NCBI RefSeq assembly: GCF_025564085.1
Contig: NZ_JAMGZJ010000074.1
Location: forward strand, 62,001-126,000
Reading direction: 5' to 3'
From: Silvania confinis
GTDB taxonomy: Bacteria; Pseudomonadota; Gammaproteobacteria; Enterobacterales; Enterobacteriaceae
Length of the DNA stretch: 64,000 nucleotides
This document shows, one piece after another, positions 28,599 to 40,315 of the stretch; positions within the stretch are counted from its first letter, which is position 1; every line of letters begins with the position of its first letter. The notes beneath the pieces were generated by a model. The model saw only the letters and a program-made list of their open reading frames with translations, was not told the DNA's origin and searched no databases. The position numbers and the translations under genes were made by a program.

Positions 28599-29909
28599 AT
28601 GTCAAAGGATATGATATTTATTAATTGCATTACACTGGTCATCATTGCTTTTGTGATGTATTGCCTTGTTATACGTTTTCGCGATGCAAAGTTCGCTTTT
28701 TTAAATCTTTTCAGACATCGTAGGAGAACCGTTTCAACTATTTCCGCCATCATTCTAGGTGGGGTGGCGATATTTATTTATGGTGGGTTCATTGATTATT
28801 CTTTCTGGGTTTTGAAAGAGCAGACCATACGTACGAACATTGGCCATGTACAGATTTATAATAATTCTTATTTTGATACGGCAAACAAAAATAAGAGTTT
28901 GATAGAAAATTACGCATTACTCAAAGAAAGTATTTTGAGAGAAAAAAAACTATCTCAGCATATTTCAACAATCTCTGGGCAACTTGAATTCAGTGGTGTT
29001 ATTTCGCAGTATGAGAATGAAACCTCCAGCTATTTTTCTGCGCAGGGGGTTGAGCCTTTACCTGCACTTAAGTTAGGGGCGTTTGATAAGATCATTTCCG
29101 GTAGTGATTTATCGCGAATAAAGCATGACGAAATAACAATAGGCAGTGGCCTGGCTAGGACGCTTAATGCACACTATGCAGACTGGGTGGATGTTATGGT
29201 CGTTAATACAGCGGGTGGACAGGGAGCTTTATCCTTAAAATTGCGTGGCATTTTTCAGTCAGGTATTAAAGATTATGATGATGCGTTTATAAAGGTTCCA
29301 CTGACTACAGCTCAAAGAATAATGAACACGAATGGCGTCAGCAAGGTACTTATCCTGCTAAACAATGATGAAGTTGACGTTTTTGCCACAAACCTAAGGA
29401 AGTATATTTCTAACAACAACCTGCCTTTGATCGTTAAAGACTGGAAAGATATGTCTATTTTTTACCAACAGGTTGAGGGAATGCTGTCGGGTATTTATTT
29501 CTTTATCAAGCTTATTGTTGCGCTGATTGTTGTGTTTATGATCGGCAACTCAATGACGATGAATATTGCTGAGAGAACCCGAGAAATTACTACTTTAAGA
29601 GCGATCGGCTTAAAACCGTGGCATGTCACACAGTTATTCTGGCTGGAAGGCATTTTTCTTGGCGTAATCGGATCGCTCGGCAGCCTCATCGCCGGTTATG
29701 CCTTCGCCGCAATAATTAATGTCTATGGTATTGCAATGCCACCTTCACCGGGCCAGTCGGTTGGCTATACCGCTTTCATTAAAACAGACAATCCAGAGTT
29801 GATTTGGATTACGTTGGTGTTGCCCGTTTTAACCGCTTCGCTGGCATCAATTTTACCCGCATATCGTGCTTCTCGACTCAACATTACGGATGCATTTAAA
29901 TTTTCTTAA
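28599..29909 (+). CDS. ABC transporter permease (FtsX/LolE-like)
   Basis: 436 residues. Extra N-terminal membrane segment (about 5-24), a second (about 43-65, after FRHRRRTVSTISA), a large periplasmic domain (about 66-290) and three C-terminal segments near 293-320, 345-372 and 398-422: the FtsX/MacB_PCD layout. The loop ERTREITTLRAIGLKPWHV is the usual coupling region. With the upstream ATPase it forms a LolCDE-like machine able to lift a lipid or lipoprotein from the inner membrane; the partner LolA-like gene follows directly. Confidence 0.9.
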   Translation: MSKDMIFINCITLVIIAFVMYCLVIRFRDAKFAFLNLFRHRRRTVSTISAIILGGVAIFIYGGFIDYSFWVLKEQTIRTNIGHVQIYNNSYFDTANKNKSLIENYALLKESILREKKLSQHISTISGQLEFSGVISQYENETSSYFSAQGVEPLPALKLGAFDKIISGSDLSRIKHDEITIGSGLARTLNAHYADWVDVMVVNTAGGQGALSLKLRGIFQSGIKDYDDAFIKVPLTTAQRIMNTNGVSKVLILLNNDEVDVFATNLRKYISNNNLPLIVKDWKDMSIFYQQVEGMLSGIYFFIKLIVALIVVFMIGNSMTMNIAERTREITTLRAIGLKPWHVTQLFWLEGIFLGVIGSLGSLIAGYAFAAIINVYGIAMPPSPGQSVGYTAFIKTDNPELIWITLVLPVLTASLASILPAYRASRLNITDAFKFS

Positions 29910-29918
29910 GGGATGAAG

Positions 29919-30707
29919 ATGAAAAAATATGCATTGCAGTTTTTTACTCTTTTTATGTCAGTTTCATCGGGAGGCACATTCGCCGGGGCTGTAGATAAAC
30001 AGGCACAGGAGATTATTCGTTTATCGGATGACATTCGCTCTCTCAATGAGCCCTTTCGTTATACCGTGACGGTGCTTGAATACAAAGACGGTGCAGCTGA
30101 ACCTGCAAATAAGCAAATCCTGGATGTCTCAATGCGTTTTATGAAGCCGGAAAAGGGTGCTCAGGCTGATGCTCGTTCGCTGGCACGCTTTGTCTATCCT
30201 CCAAGAGACAAAGGGAAGGTGATGCTCTCTGACTGGTACCAACTCTGGTTTTACACACCAGAACTTCGTCGCCCTATACCCCTCTCCCGTTCGCAGCGCC
30301 TTATTGGGCAAATTTCGAATGGTGATGTCATTGTGACTAATTTCGAGTATGCCTACGATTCGACATTAGAAGGAGAAGAGCCGTGCGGGGATAAAATCTG
30401 CTACAGGCTATCTTTGGTCCGCAAGTTTGATGAAGTGACTTATCCTCGAGTGATTTATCTGGTGGAGAAGGATAACCAGTACCGACCTTATAAAGCGTCC
30501 TATTTTTCTCTGGATGACAAATTGCTCAAGAGTGTGCTTTATCAAAATTATCAATTAATTGTGGGTAAATACCGACCAACGGAGATTGTTGTGCAGAATG
30601 CGCGGCATGATAAAGGTTACTCAGTCATGAAGTACAGCGACGTCCGGCTTGAGTCGTTACCAGAATTTCACTTCACAAAAGAATTTATTCAAAGAGGTGA
30701 AAAATGA
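29919..30707 (+). CDS. LolA-like periplasmic carrier (outer-membrane lipoprotein-sorting type)
   Basis: 262 residues with a signal peptide (about 1-22). The body matches the general plan of LolA-like 'outer membrane lipoprotein-sorting' proteins: MRFMKPEKG, ARFVYPPRDKGKVMLSDWYQLWFYTPELRRPIPLSRSQRL, and repeated beta-hairpins. Expected to shuttle a hydrophobic cargo across the periplasm from the FtsX-type permease. The ATG at 29919 is preferred to 29913 because the AAGGG ribosome binding site lies directly against the latter. Its stop overlaps the next start (ATGA). Confidence 0.82.
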   Translation: MKKYALQFFTLFMSVSSGGTFAGAVDKQAQEIIRLSDDIRSLNEPFRYTVTVLEYKDGAAEPANKQILDVSMRFMKPEKGAQADARSLARFVYPPRDKGKVMLSDWYQLWFYTPELRRPIPLSRSQRLIGQISNGDVIVTNFEYAYDSTLEGEEPCGDKICYRLSLVRKFDEVTYPRVIYLVEKDNQYRPYKASYFSLDDKLLKSVLYQNYQLIVGKYRPTEIVVQNARHDKGYSVMKYSDVRLESLPEFHFTKEFIQRGEK

Positions 30708-32077
30708 AGATTCCTTCTGCAGTTCTGGCACTCTCTGCCTCGGCTATTGCAGCCGGCGTACAGGCCGATTGTTTATCTGGCGAAGATTTAAAAGCCAATG
30801 CGGACGTTGTATTGAGCGCACAGACTTCGTATGTTAATAAAAAAAGTTCAATTTGGCGTATTAAAGGGAGCAATCCTTACACTGCTGACAATGTTTACAA
30901 TGACCTTGGCCTGAAACTTAGTAGTGCCTGTGCTTTAATCAAAAATAAACTGGACCTGGATTTTTCATTTTATGCGTTGGGCTATTATCCCTCCTTTAGC
31001 GTCGGGGCTTTTGAGCAGGATAACAACCGCTCTAAGATCCTGATCAATCAACTTCGGTTAACTTATACGATGTCTGATACTGTGCGCCTTGAAGGAGGAA
31101 AACTTAAAATGCCGCAAGGCTCTTTCTTTTTAAGATCGCCTGCGACATTGTTGACCAATTTTTATGCTGCATTTAAGCCTACGCGTCTTTACGATACGGA
31201 CATGAAGTCGGTTTATAATGAATCATTCTGGGGAGGGAGGCTATCTAAGCAGTTCCGTGATTACGCACTATCGCTTACCGTGGCGCCTAAGCTGACGAGT
31301 ATTAAAAAATATTATGAGTCCTCAAGTAATTGGTCTGCGAACGAGCGCTCTAACAGTTCTGAACGCTATCTATTGAGCTATAATGATTATCGCTTCAAAA
31401 ATCATACGCCATCTGTAAACATGATGCTGGGTGATTCACCTTCGCTCGCTTTAGCGGATAGTTATAATTATACATCACAGTTTGTGATCAACGCTGAAGT
31501 TGCACTTCATACTGCCCAACAATGGCGACATTTTTCGAGCCAAAGAAGAGCTGAAGTGGAGAATTGGCAGTTCCCTTCCTCTCTATACTCCATGGAAAAT
31601 AAAAAAGGAATGGAGCTGGCAATAGGTGGTCAATATACGACGGATCGCCTGAGCGTCTTTGGCATTGAGTATTATTTGCAAAGCGAAGGGTATTCAAAAA
31701 ACCAGTGGCGAGAACAAACGAATTTTATTCGTAGCTCGAATAAAGACACTGGCTATTCTGCGATGAATAAAATTTTTGATGATTACAAATATTTGATGGG
31801 TCAGAGATCAGTAATACGGCAAATAAAGGAATGTTACAAGGTAAACATTACATTAATGCGTATGCCAGCTCGGTCTACTCTGCAACCCTATATAGTCATG
31901 AATATGGTAGATCATAGCGCATTGTTTGGAACACATTATGTTAAACCCTTGAAAGGTTTGAATGATAAAGCCGAAATTTATACTGGTTTGTACAGCGCAC
32001 TGGGTAGCACAGATTCTGAGTTTTCACTTTTCGGCGAAACCCTCGGGATTTATGCCGGTTTTAAATACCATTTATAA
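30704..32077 (+). CDS. Outer-membrane beta-barrel protein, with an internal double frameshift
   Basis: 457 residues: signal peptide MKIPSAVLALSASAIAAGVQA, then alternating Tyr/Ser/Asn-rich strands ending in ...GIYAGFKYHL, typical of an outer-membrane barrel. It follows the LolA-like gene with a 4-base overlap, so it is probably the terminal station of the export route. Between 31799 and 31909 the frame reads an uncharacteristic stretch (MGQRSVIRQIKECYKV...), whereas frame +2 reads GSEISNTANKGMLQGKHYIN...SHEYG, far more barrel-like. One G missing in the run at 31798-31800 and one extra A at 31909 would restore ...SHEYG-DHSALFG. The reading frame stays open overall. Confidence 0.78.
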   Translation: MKIPSAVLALSASAIAAGVQADCLSGEDLKANADVVLSAQTSYVNKKSSIWRIKGSNPYTADNVYNDLGLKLSSACALIKNKLDLDFSFYALGYYPSFSVGAFEQDNNRSKILINQLRLTYTMSDTVRLEGGKLKMPQGSFFLRSPATLLTNFYAAFKPTRLYDTDMKSVYNESFWGGRLSKQFRDYALSLTVAPKLTSIKKYYESSSNWSANERSNSSERYLLSYNDYRFKNHTPSVNMMLGDSPSLALADSYNYTSQFVINAEVALHTAQQWRHFSSQRRAEVENWQFPSSLYSMENKKGMELAIGGQYTTDRLSVFGIEYYLQSEGYSKNQWREQTNFIRSSNKDTGYSAMNKIFDDYKYLMGQRSVIRQIKECYKVNITLMRMPARSTLQPYIVMNMVDHSALFGTHYVKPLKGLNDKAEIYTGLYSALGSTDSEFSLFGETLGIYAGFKYHL

Positions 32078-32086
32078 GGACATAGT

Positions 32087-33022
32087 ATGGTGACAAATAA
32101 ATCAGAAGAGCCATTGGTACTTCTCTTTGCAGGCCAGGGTAACCCAGTTATTGGCATGGGTGCCGATTTGTGGGATCTGAATTCAACGACAAAGCATATC
32201 TGGGATTGCGCCAGTGATATAACGGGAATGGATATCCGGCGACTGTGTCAGAAAGGGCCGATGCCTCGTCTGGTGCAAACGACGGTACAGCAGGTAGCCG
32301 TTACGGCAATTAACGTGACGCTTCTTAGTCTTTGCGCGGAAGAACTAGAAAATGCACGCATCGTGGGTACCTGCGGACACAGCGTCGGTGAGTACAGCGC
32401 CCTGTATGCTGCGGGGGCGATCACTTTGGAAGCATTGTTTGGAATGATTCACATCCGGGCAAATATCATGAACGATTTAAGCAAGGTTCATAAAGGGTCT
32501 ATGCTTGCCGTCAAGGGTGCTGATTTCCAGACGATGACTAACATGATTGCATCTTCAAACATTCCGGTAGATATCAGTTGTGACAACAGTCCTCGACAGC
32601 AGGTTATTGGTGGAACAGTTTCCGACCTAAGCGACTTTGCCAGTGTACTAATTGATTCGGGCCTTGACGCAGTGAAGTTGGGCGTTAGCGGTGCCTGGCA
32701 CACGCGTCTGATGACAGAAGGTGTTCAGCAGATGCGTGATGTACTCCATGGTATTGAGATTGCCCGTCCGAAATACAACGTGTTAATGAACGTAACGGGG
32801 CAGGCCGAGTTCGATCCGGTGCAAATCAAAGAGAATTTGTCCTTACACCTGACAAATACCGTGCAATGGACAAATACGATGGCGTCTTTTATGCAGCAAC
32901 CCGCGCCTGTCAGCTTTGTAGAAATCAGCAACAAAGCCTATCTGGGACATATGCTTTGCGATTTCAGAGAGTTTAAGCCTGAAACGGTAATGCACTGTAA
33001 AAATTTCGCTGGATTGCAGTGA
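32087..33022 (+). CDS. Malonyl-CoA:ACP transacylase (FabD-like)
   Basis: 311-residue acyltransferase supplying extender units to the island's carrier protein. Oxyanion loop GQG at 16-18, nucleophile elbow GHSVGEYSAL with Ser99, Arg124 (IHIRANIM) that fixes the malonyl carboxylate, and catalytic His205 (SGAWHTRLM). Normal FabD length. AAGGA precedes the ATG. It lies after the export genes rather than beside the KS; the cyl operon also carries its own MCAT (CylD). Confidence 0.92.
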   Translation: MVTNKSEEPLVLLFAGQGNPVIGMGADLWDLNSTTKHIWDCASDITGMDIRRLCQKGPMPRLVQTTVQQVAVTAINVTLLSLCAEELENARIVGTCGHSVGEYSALYAAGAITLEALFGMIHIRANIMNDLSKVHKGSMLAVKGADFQTMTNMIASSNIPVDISCDNSPRQQVIGGTVSDLSDFASVLIDSGLDAVKLGVSGAWHTRLMTEGVQQMRDVLHGIEIARPKYNVLMNVTGQAEFDPVQIKENLSLHLTNTVQWTNTMASFMQQPAPVSFVEISNKAYLGHMLCDFREFKPETVMHCKNFAGLQ

Positions 33023-33029
33023 GGCTATT

Positions 33030-34031
33030 ATGATCCCGGATTATTTAACATTTATTCGCCATCAGGATAAAAGGGTCATCCCAGTAATGTATCTTATTGT
33101 CCTGATGCTGCTTGCATTTTACTGGAAGAACACTGGATTTGACTTAACACATGAAGATGCATTGAGCATCAGTGCGCTTTTGTCGTTGATCGTATTCAAA
33201 TCTATCTATGAGCTTAAGCAGTACTGGGCTTACAAATGCGGTATAAAAAATATCGATTTTTCCTGTTTTCAGGGCAAAGTAGCGTGGCGTTATGCGGAAG
33301 TGCTGTGGCATCCGGTAACCCTCGTCATTATATGCTGGTTGCTGTTTTTGCTGATCGTAAGCAGTTGTCTACAATTTCTTGCACCGGTCTACGCAATGCT
33401 GAGCATTGCTCTAATTTCGCCGCTGCTGATTTACTTCGTGTATATGTTTGCCCGCCGTAATTATGTCCAGCTGATGAAGCAGGCAGTCGCAAAAAGCGTC
33501 AGGTATCGAAACTTACATGCTTATGTTGGTTTCAATGTCTTCATTACCTTCCTGATCAGTGGACTGATTGTCAGTCCACTCAGCTCGCACGATGATTTTT
33601 CGTTAGCGGAGGGCTACTTTTCAGCCCGCTTAATGATTGCGATGCTGATTCTGTGCGCCATCGTTTTGGCGGTAAATCTGTTGTTTACACGCCCATCCCG
33701 ACGCTATCTGTTTTTGGGACGATTGTTCCTGAAAGAGATCGATTTTACCTTATCTCGCTCTATCCCCTGGCCTGCGCTGTACCAAAAATCGTTATGGGTC
33801 AGGTTAACGCTTCTGCTGAGTGTTGAGTCATCGTGGATAGTCCTTATTGGCCTATGTTTGACGCTAACAGGCTGGAACATCAATTTTGATGCCTATTTCT
33901 TGCTCTGCATCCTGCCTTCAGTGAGTTACTTTTATCTACACGTTTACTGGCTGTGGCACAATGATTACATGATTTCCTGTGACATGTTTTTCCGCTGTAT
34001 AGATATTGAGAATAAGGGTGAGCTTTGGTAA
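33030..34031 (+). CDS. Polytopic inner-membrane protein of unknown function
   Basis: 333 residues with about eight hydrophobic segments (for example 18-31, 47-58, 96-117, 119-138, 167-181, 200-219, 263-282, 291-310) and short charged loops such as FARRNYVQLMKQ. No family recognised. Last gene of the operon, 7 bases after the transacylase. Possibilities are a membrane acyl/prenyl-type transferase that releases the product, or an additional transport component. It has several His and Cys but no clear motif such as an MBOAT or UbiA signature. Confidence 0.7.
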   Translation: MIPDYLTFIRHQDKRVIPVMYLIVLMLLAFYWKNTGFDLTHEDALSISALLSLIVFKSIYELKQYWAYKCGIKNIDFSCFQGKVAWRYAEVLWHPVTLVIICWLLFLLIVSSCLQFLAPVYAMLSIALISPLLIYFVYMFARRNYVQLMKQAVAKSVRYRNLHAYVGFNVFITFLISGLIVSPLSSHDDFSLAEGYFSARLMIAMLILCAIVLAVNLLFTRPSRRYLFLGRLFLKEIDFTLSRSIPWPALYQKSLWVRLTLLLSVESSWIVLIGLCLTLTGWNINFDAYFLLCILPSVSYFYLHVYWLWHNDYMISCDMFFRCIDIENKGELW

Positions 34032-34252
34032 GCCGCTAACTCTGAGCTACATCTACAACCTCAAGACCCGTTTCGTGATGAGTAATCGTGTTACGGGTAT
34101 CTTATCGCTAATTTTTTCGTTAATGGCTCGTAGTTGTTGGAATGAGAATCAAGAAAAGAGTTGTTCTCTGTTCTCTAAGGATAATCGGAGCGGGGGATAG
34201 TATGACGTAGTGGAAAAATAACTCTGACAGAGAAAATCATTGATAGGGAAGA

Positions 34253-34280
34253 GGTCAGTCGAGAATGAATTCGACTGACC
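34253..34280. terminator. Perfect 10-bp hairpin between the operon end and the right peptide
   Basis: GGTCAGTCGA-gaatgaat-TCGACTGACC, lying between the end of the membrane-protein gene (plus) and the stop of the right peptide (minus). No T-run on either side. It could stop or protect transcripts from either direction. The 258 bases 34032-34289 hold nothing else that I can support. Confidence 0.5.
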
Positions 34281-34289
34281 GGATATTAA

Positions 34290-34616
34290 TTAATTATTGA
34301 GCGCGTAGGAGATTTGTCCCCAGTCGGTCGCTGCATTATAAACGAAGTTTGACCATACGCCAGAAGCGGAATAGTTAAATGAGTTGCAAAGGTTAGACAG
34401 AATACTCTGCAGGCTGTCAGGATTGTTGGAAGAAGAGTTAGTCGCAAGATCTAATGCTCCTTGTACTGCAGCCAGAGCTGCCACACCAGCAGTTTGAACG
34501 CCTGCTTTCACAAGACCCAGTGCGGACTGGACAGTAAAGCTTGCCAGTGCACAAGGAAGGTCAAAAAGGCCAGCACCTGAGACATATTCCATTTCGTTCA
34601 GTGTTAATTGTTTCAT
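34290..34616 (-). CDS. GG-leader peptide related to the one at the left edge
   Basis: 108-residue unrecognised peptide. Leader MKQLTLNEMEYVSGAG has the double-glycine-type pattern (Leu4, Leu6, Glu8, Met9, Val12, SGA). The body holds three clear 11-residue repeats, TVQSALGLVKA (28-38), GVQTAGVAALA (39-49) and AVQGALDLATN (50-60), then a Ser/Asn linker. The last 22 residues, VWSNFVYNAAT and DWGQISYALNN, match the final two repeats of the left peptide (SWDTFVNNAAT, DWNSFINAASA). Two cysteines, Cys22 and Cys77, could form a disulfide, unlike the Cys-free left peptide. It is monocistronic on the minus strand, opposite to the operon. Confidence 0.78.
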   Translation of the reverse strand: MKQLTLNEMEYVSGAGLFDLPCALASFTVQSALGLVKAGVQTAGVAALAAVQGALDLATNSSSNNPDSLQSILSNLCNSFNYSASGVWSNFVYNAATDWGQISYALNN

Positions 34617-34939
34617 TATTTATTTCCATGTTTAATGAATTAGTGTCGATAAGCTATTGCGCTCATCTATTTCCATGTTATCAGTAGAATGCAAAAAATG
34701 AATAGTGAATATTATTAAGGTGATCTTGTTTAATAAATAATTAAAGGAAAATTGTCTGGCGGGCCGAAATTACTATACAGGATGCTATGTGGGCGTTAAT
34801 TTAATAAATCGGTATTGTGCTATTTGCTATCTGAATTGAAGAGTTCATATTCCTTCATTTGTCTGACCATAAATCGCCGTTATTGATGAAATCATATTTT
34901 ATTGAGGACAGCATATGAGGTTGGGTAATCAACGAGTTA
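34617..34939. other. Intergenic, right edge of island
   Basis: About 320 AT-rich bases between the right peptide and the cyo terminator. It should contain the peptide promoter. No gene, repeat or integration-site duplicate of the left edge was recognised by eye. Confidence 0.6.
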
Positions 34940-34940
34940 T

Positions 34941-34976
34941 AAAAAAACACTCCACAACCTTAGCGGCGTGGAGTGT
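34941..34976 (-). terminator. cyo operon terminator
   Basis: On the minus strand ACACTCCAC-loop-GTGGAGTGT (34976-34947) is followed by a run of T (A at 34941-34946). Strong Rho-independent terminator downstream of cyoE. Confidence 0.85.
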
Positions 34977-35053
34977 CTTGAGAGTGCAGTTCATTTTAAC
35001 AATGAAACTGGCAGTATGTGAGCCGGGCTCAACTGCCTGACATTACTGTGAAC

Positions 35054-35941
35054 CTACCACACGTACGTCAGCAAATTACCTGAGTCAGGCACCATAAAAT
35101 CGACGGACATCATCACTGAGAGGGAGGTGATAGCGACAATTGAGAACACAAACAGTTTGCGTGCCCACACTTTGTCATCTTCCACTTTATAGCCACGCAA
35201 CGCCATACCGAGCCACCAGACGCTCACTGCGGCAGCCACCACCAGGTATTTGTACCCGGCGTAACCACCCAGAGAGAGCATCAATGTAGCAATCGCGAAG
35301 GCGATGATGTAGAGCGTGATATGGTTCTTGGCCACTGAGATGCCTTTCACCACCGGCAGAACCGGAATGTTCGCCGCCTGATAATCCTTAAAGCGGAAGA
35401 TCGCAATGGCGTAGGAGTGCGGCATCTGCCACAGGCTAAAGATAGCCAGCAGAATCAGCGCACCGCTGTCGAACTCATTGGTGACGGCGCAGTAGCCAAT
35501 CACCGGCGGCGCAGCGCCGGAGAGTGAACCAATCAGCGTGCCGTAGACGGAGTGACGCTTCATATACAGGCTGTAGACGCCCACATATACCACGAACCCC
35601 ATCACCCCCAGCCAGCAGGCCAGAGGGTTGGCACCGAACCACAGCAGCATAAAGCCAGCAAAGCCTAGCAAGGTGGCGTACACCAGCGAGACGGCAGGGG
35701 ACATCAGGCCTTTTACCAGCACCCGATTTTTGGTCCTTTCCATCTTCCTGTCGATATCCATGTCGATGTAGTTGTTAAATACACAACCGGACGCCACAAC
35801 CAGTGACACCCCAATCAGCGTAGCAGCAAAGAGGGAATAGTCGATGCTGCCTTTGGAGGCCAGCAGGAACCCCCCGATCACCGAGATCAGGTTGCCAAAG
35901 ATGATGCCTGGTTTTGTTACTTGCAGGTATTGCTTAAACAT
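35054..35941 (-). CDS. cyoE: Protohaem IX farnesyltransferase CyoE (haem O synthase)
   Basis: 295-residue UbiA-type membrane prenyltransferase that attaches farnesyl to haem B, making haem O for cytochrome bo3. The Asp-rich motif [18 protein letters not shown] and a second near residues 190-197 (FRFKDYQAA) bind the diphosphate; about nine membrane segments. The longest frame starts at 35986 inside cyoD; the ATG at 35941 ([12 protein letters not shown]) matches the family. Last gene of cyoABCDE. Confidence 0.96.
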   Translation of the reverse strand: MFKQYLQVTKPGIIFGNLISVIGGFLLASKGSIDYSLFAATLIGVSLVVASGCVFNNYIDMDIDRKMERTKNRVLVKGLMSPAVSLVYATLLGFAGFMLLWFGANPLACWLGVMGFVVYVGVYSLYMKRHSVYGTLIGSLSGAAPPVIGYCAVTNEFDSGALILLAIFSLWQMPHSYAIAIFRFKDYQAANIPVLPVVKGISVAKNHITLYIIAFAIATLMLSLGGYAGYKYLVVAAAVSVWWLGMALRGYKVEDDKVWARKLFVFSIVAITSLSVMMSVDFMVPDSGNLLTYVW

Positions 35942-35952
35942 ACTCGCCGCTC

Positions 35953-36278
35953 TTAGTGAACCATCATGTTGTAGTTGAGGTTCCACATAATCCAGATGGA
36001 GCCGACTACCAGGATTGCGATGATAATCACGGTAAAGATAAAGGCCGTCATATTCCAGCCTTCATCGGACTTGGTGTTCATGTGCAGGAAGCAAACCAGA
36101 TGCACCAGAATCTGTACCACAGCAGAGATCAGGACTGTGCCCAGAATCACCGTGTGTGACGCCGTTCCGCTCATCACCATCCAGAACGGAATCACCGTCA
36201 GGATGATCGACAGGATAAAGCCTGTCATGTAGGTTTTTACGCTACCGTGGGAAGCGCCATGATCGTTAGTATGACTCA

Positions 36279-36279
<1 letters not shown>
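35953..36279 (-). CDS. cyoD: Cytochrome bo3 oxidase subunit IV
   Basis: 108-residue small subunit with three membrane helices (about 20-40, 45-65, 80-100) that helps assemble the CuB site. Start at 36279 (MSHTNDHG) overlaps the cyoC stop in a TAATG arrangement, so the longer frame beginning at 36360 is rejected. The Asn/Trp-rich end ([14 protein letters not shown]) is that of CyoD. Confidence 0.95.
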
Positions 36280-39841
<3,562 letters not shown>

Positions 39842-40315
39842 TTAACGACCTCAATTCCACGGGGACCTGGTGGCGTTTAAAGTGTGGGGGCATTTTACGG
39901 GAAGGTTACATTACTGTAAACATCATTAGACCTGTGTCAGTGGCGTGTTACTGGGTTCTGCCGGATAAGTCACACATGTTGCAAAATATGACCGTTATTC
40001 CAGTGCAAGCGCCGCCGGAAGGGCGTTATAACGAAACCGGCTCCACAGGAGAGGTAGAGCGGGCAATTGGTATAACCATTGCTCAAAACAAACAAATAAT
40101 TAACAATTCATTATCAATAAACGGACAAATGAAAAACGTAAAATTAAACTTTCATTTGCTGAATCGGTTAATGAAAAATAGCGATTAAAAGGGGTTCCAA
40201 TAATTTCCGGAATTTTTAGTCGCACAAATCAACAAATATTATTTTTGTCATCAGTAGTTTATTGGTCGTTATAATTTCGCAGGGTTATTAAAACGGCAAA
40301 TAACGATTTTCTGCA
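39842..40315. other. cyoA-ampG intergenic region
   Basis: 474 bases between cyoA and the 3' end of ampG, both on the minus strand. It must contain the cyo promoter and its regulatory sites. A plus-strand frame of 117 codons here has no plausible composition and is not called. The AT-rich 40080-40270 part shows nothing I can name. Confidence 0.6.

Noticed and set aside
19199-34031. Aryl-polyene (APE) cluster
   Set aside because: The order and content differ from APE clusters as I know them: there is no MMPL exporter, thioesterase, ammonia-lyase-like or glycosyl/acyltransferase gene, and KS and CLF are fused. The cyl-type parallel fits better.
34006-34200. 64-codon plus-strand frame overlapping the end of the last island gene
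   Set aside because: No ribosome binding site, overlaps the membrane-protein gene, composition not protein-like.
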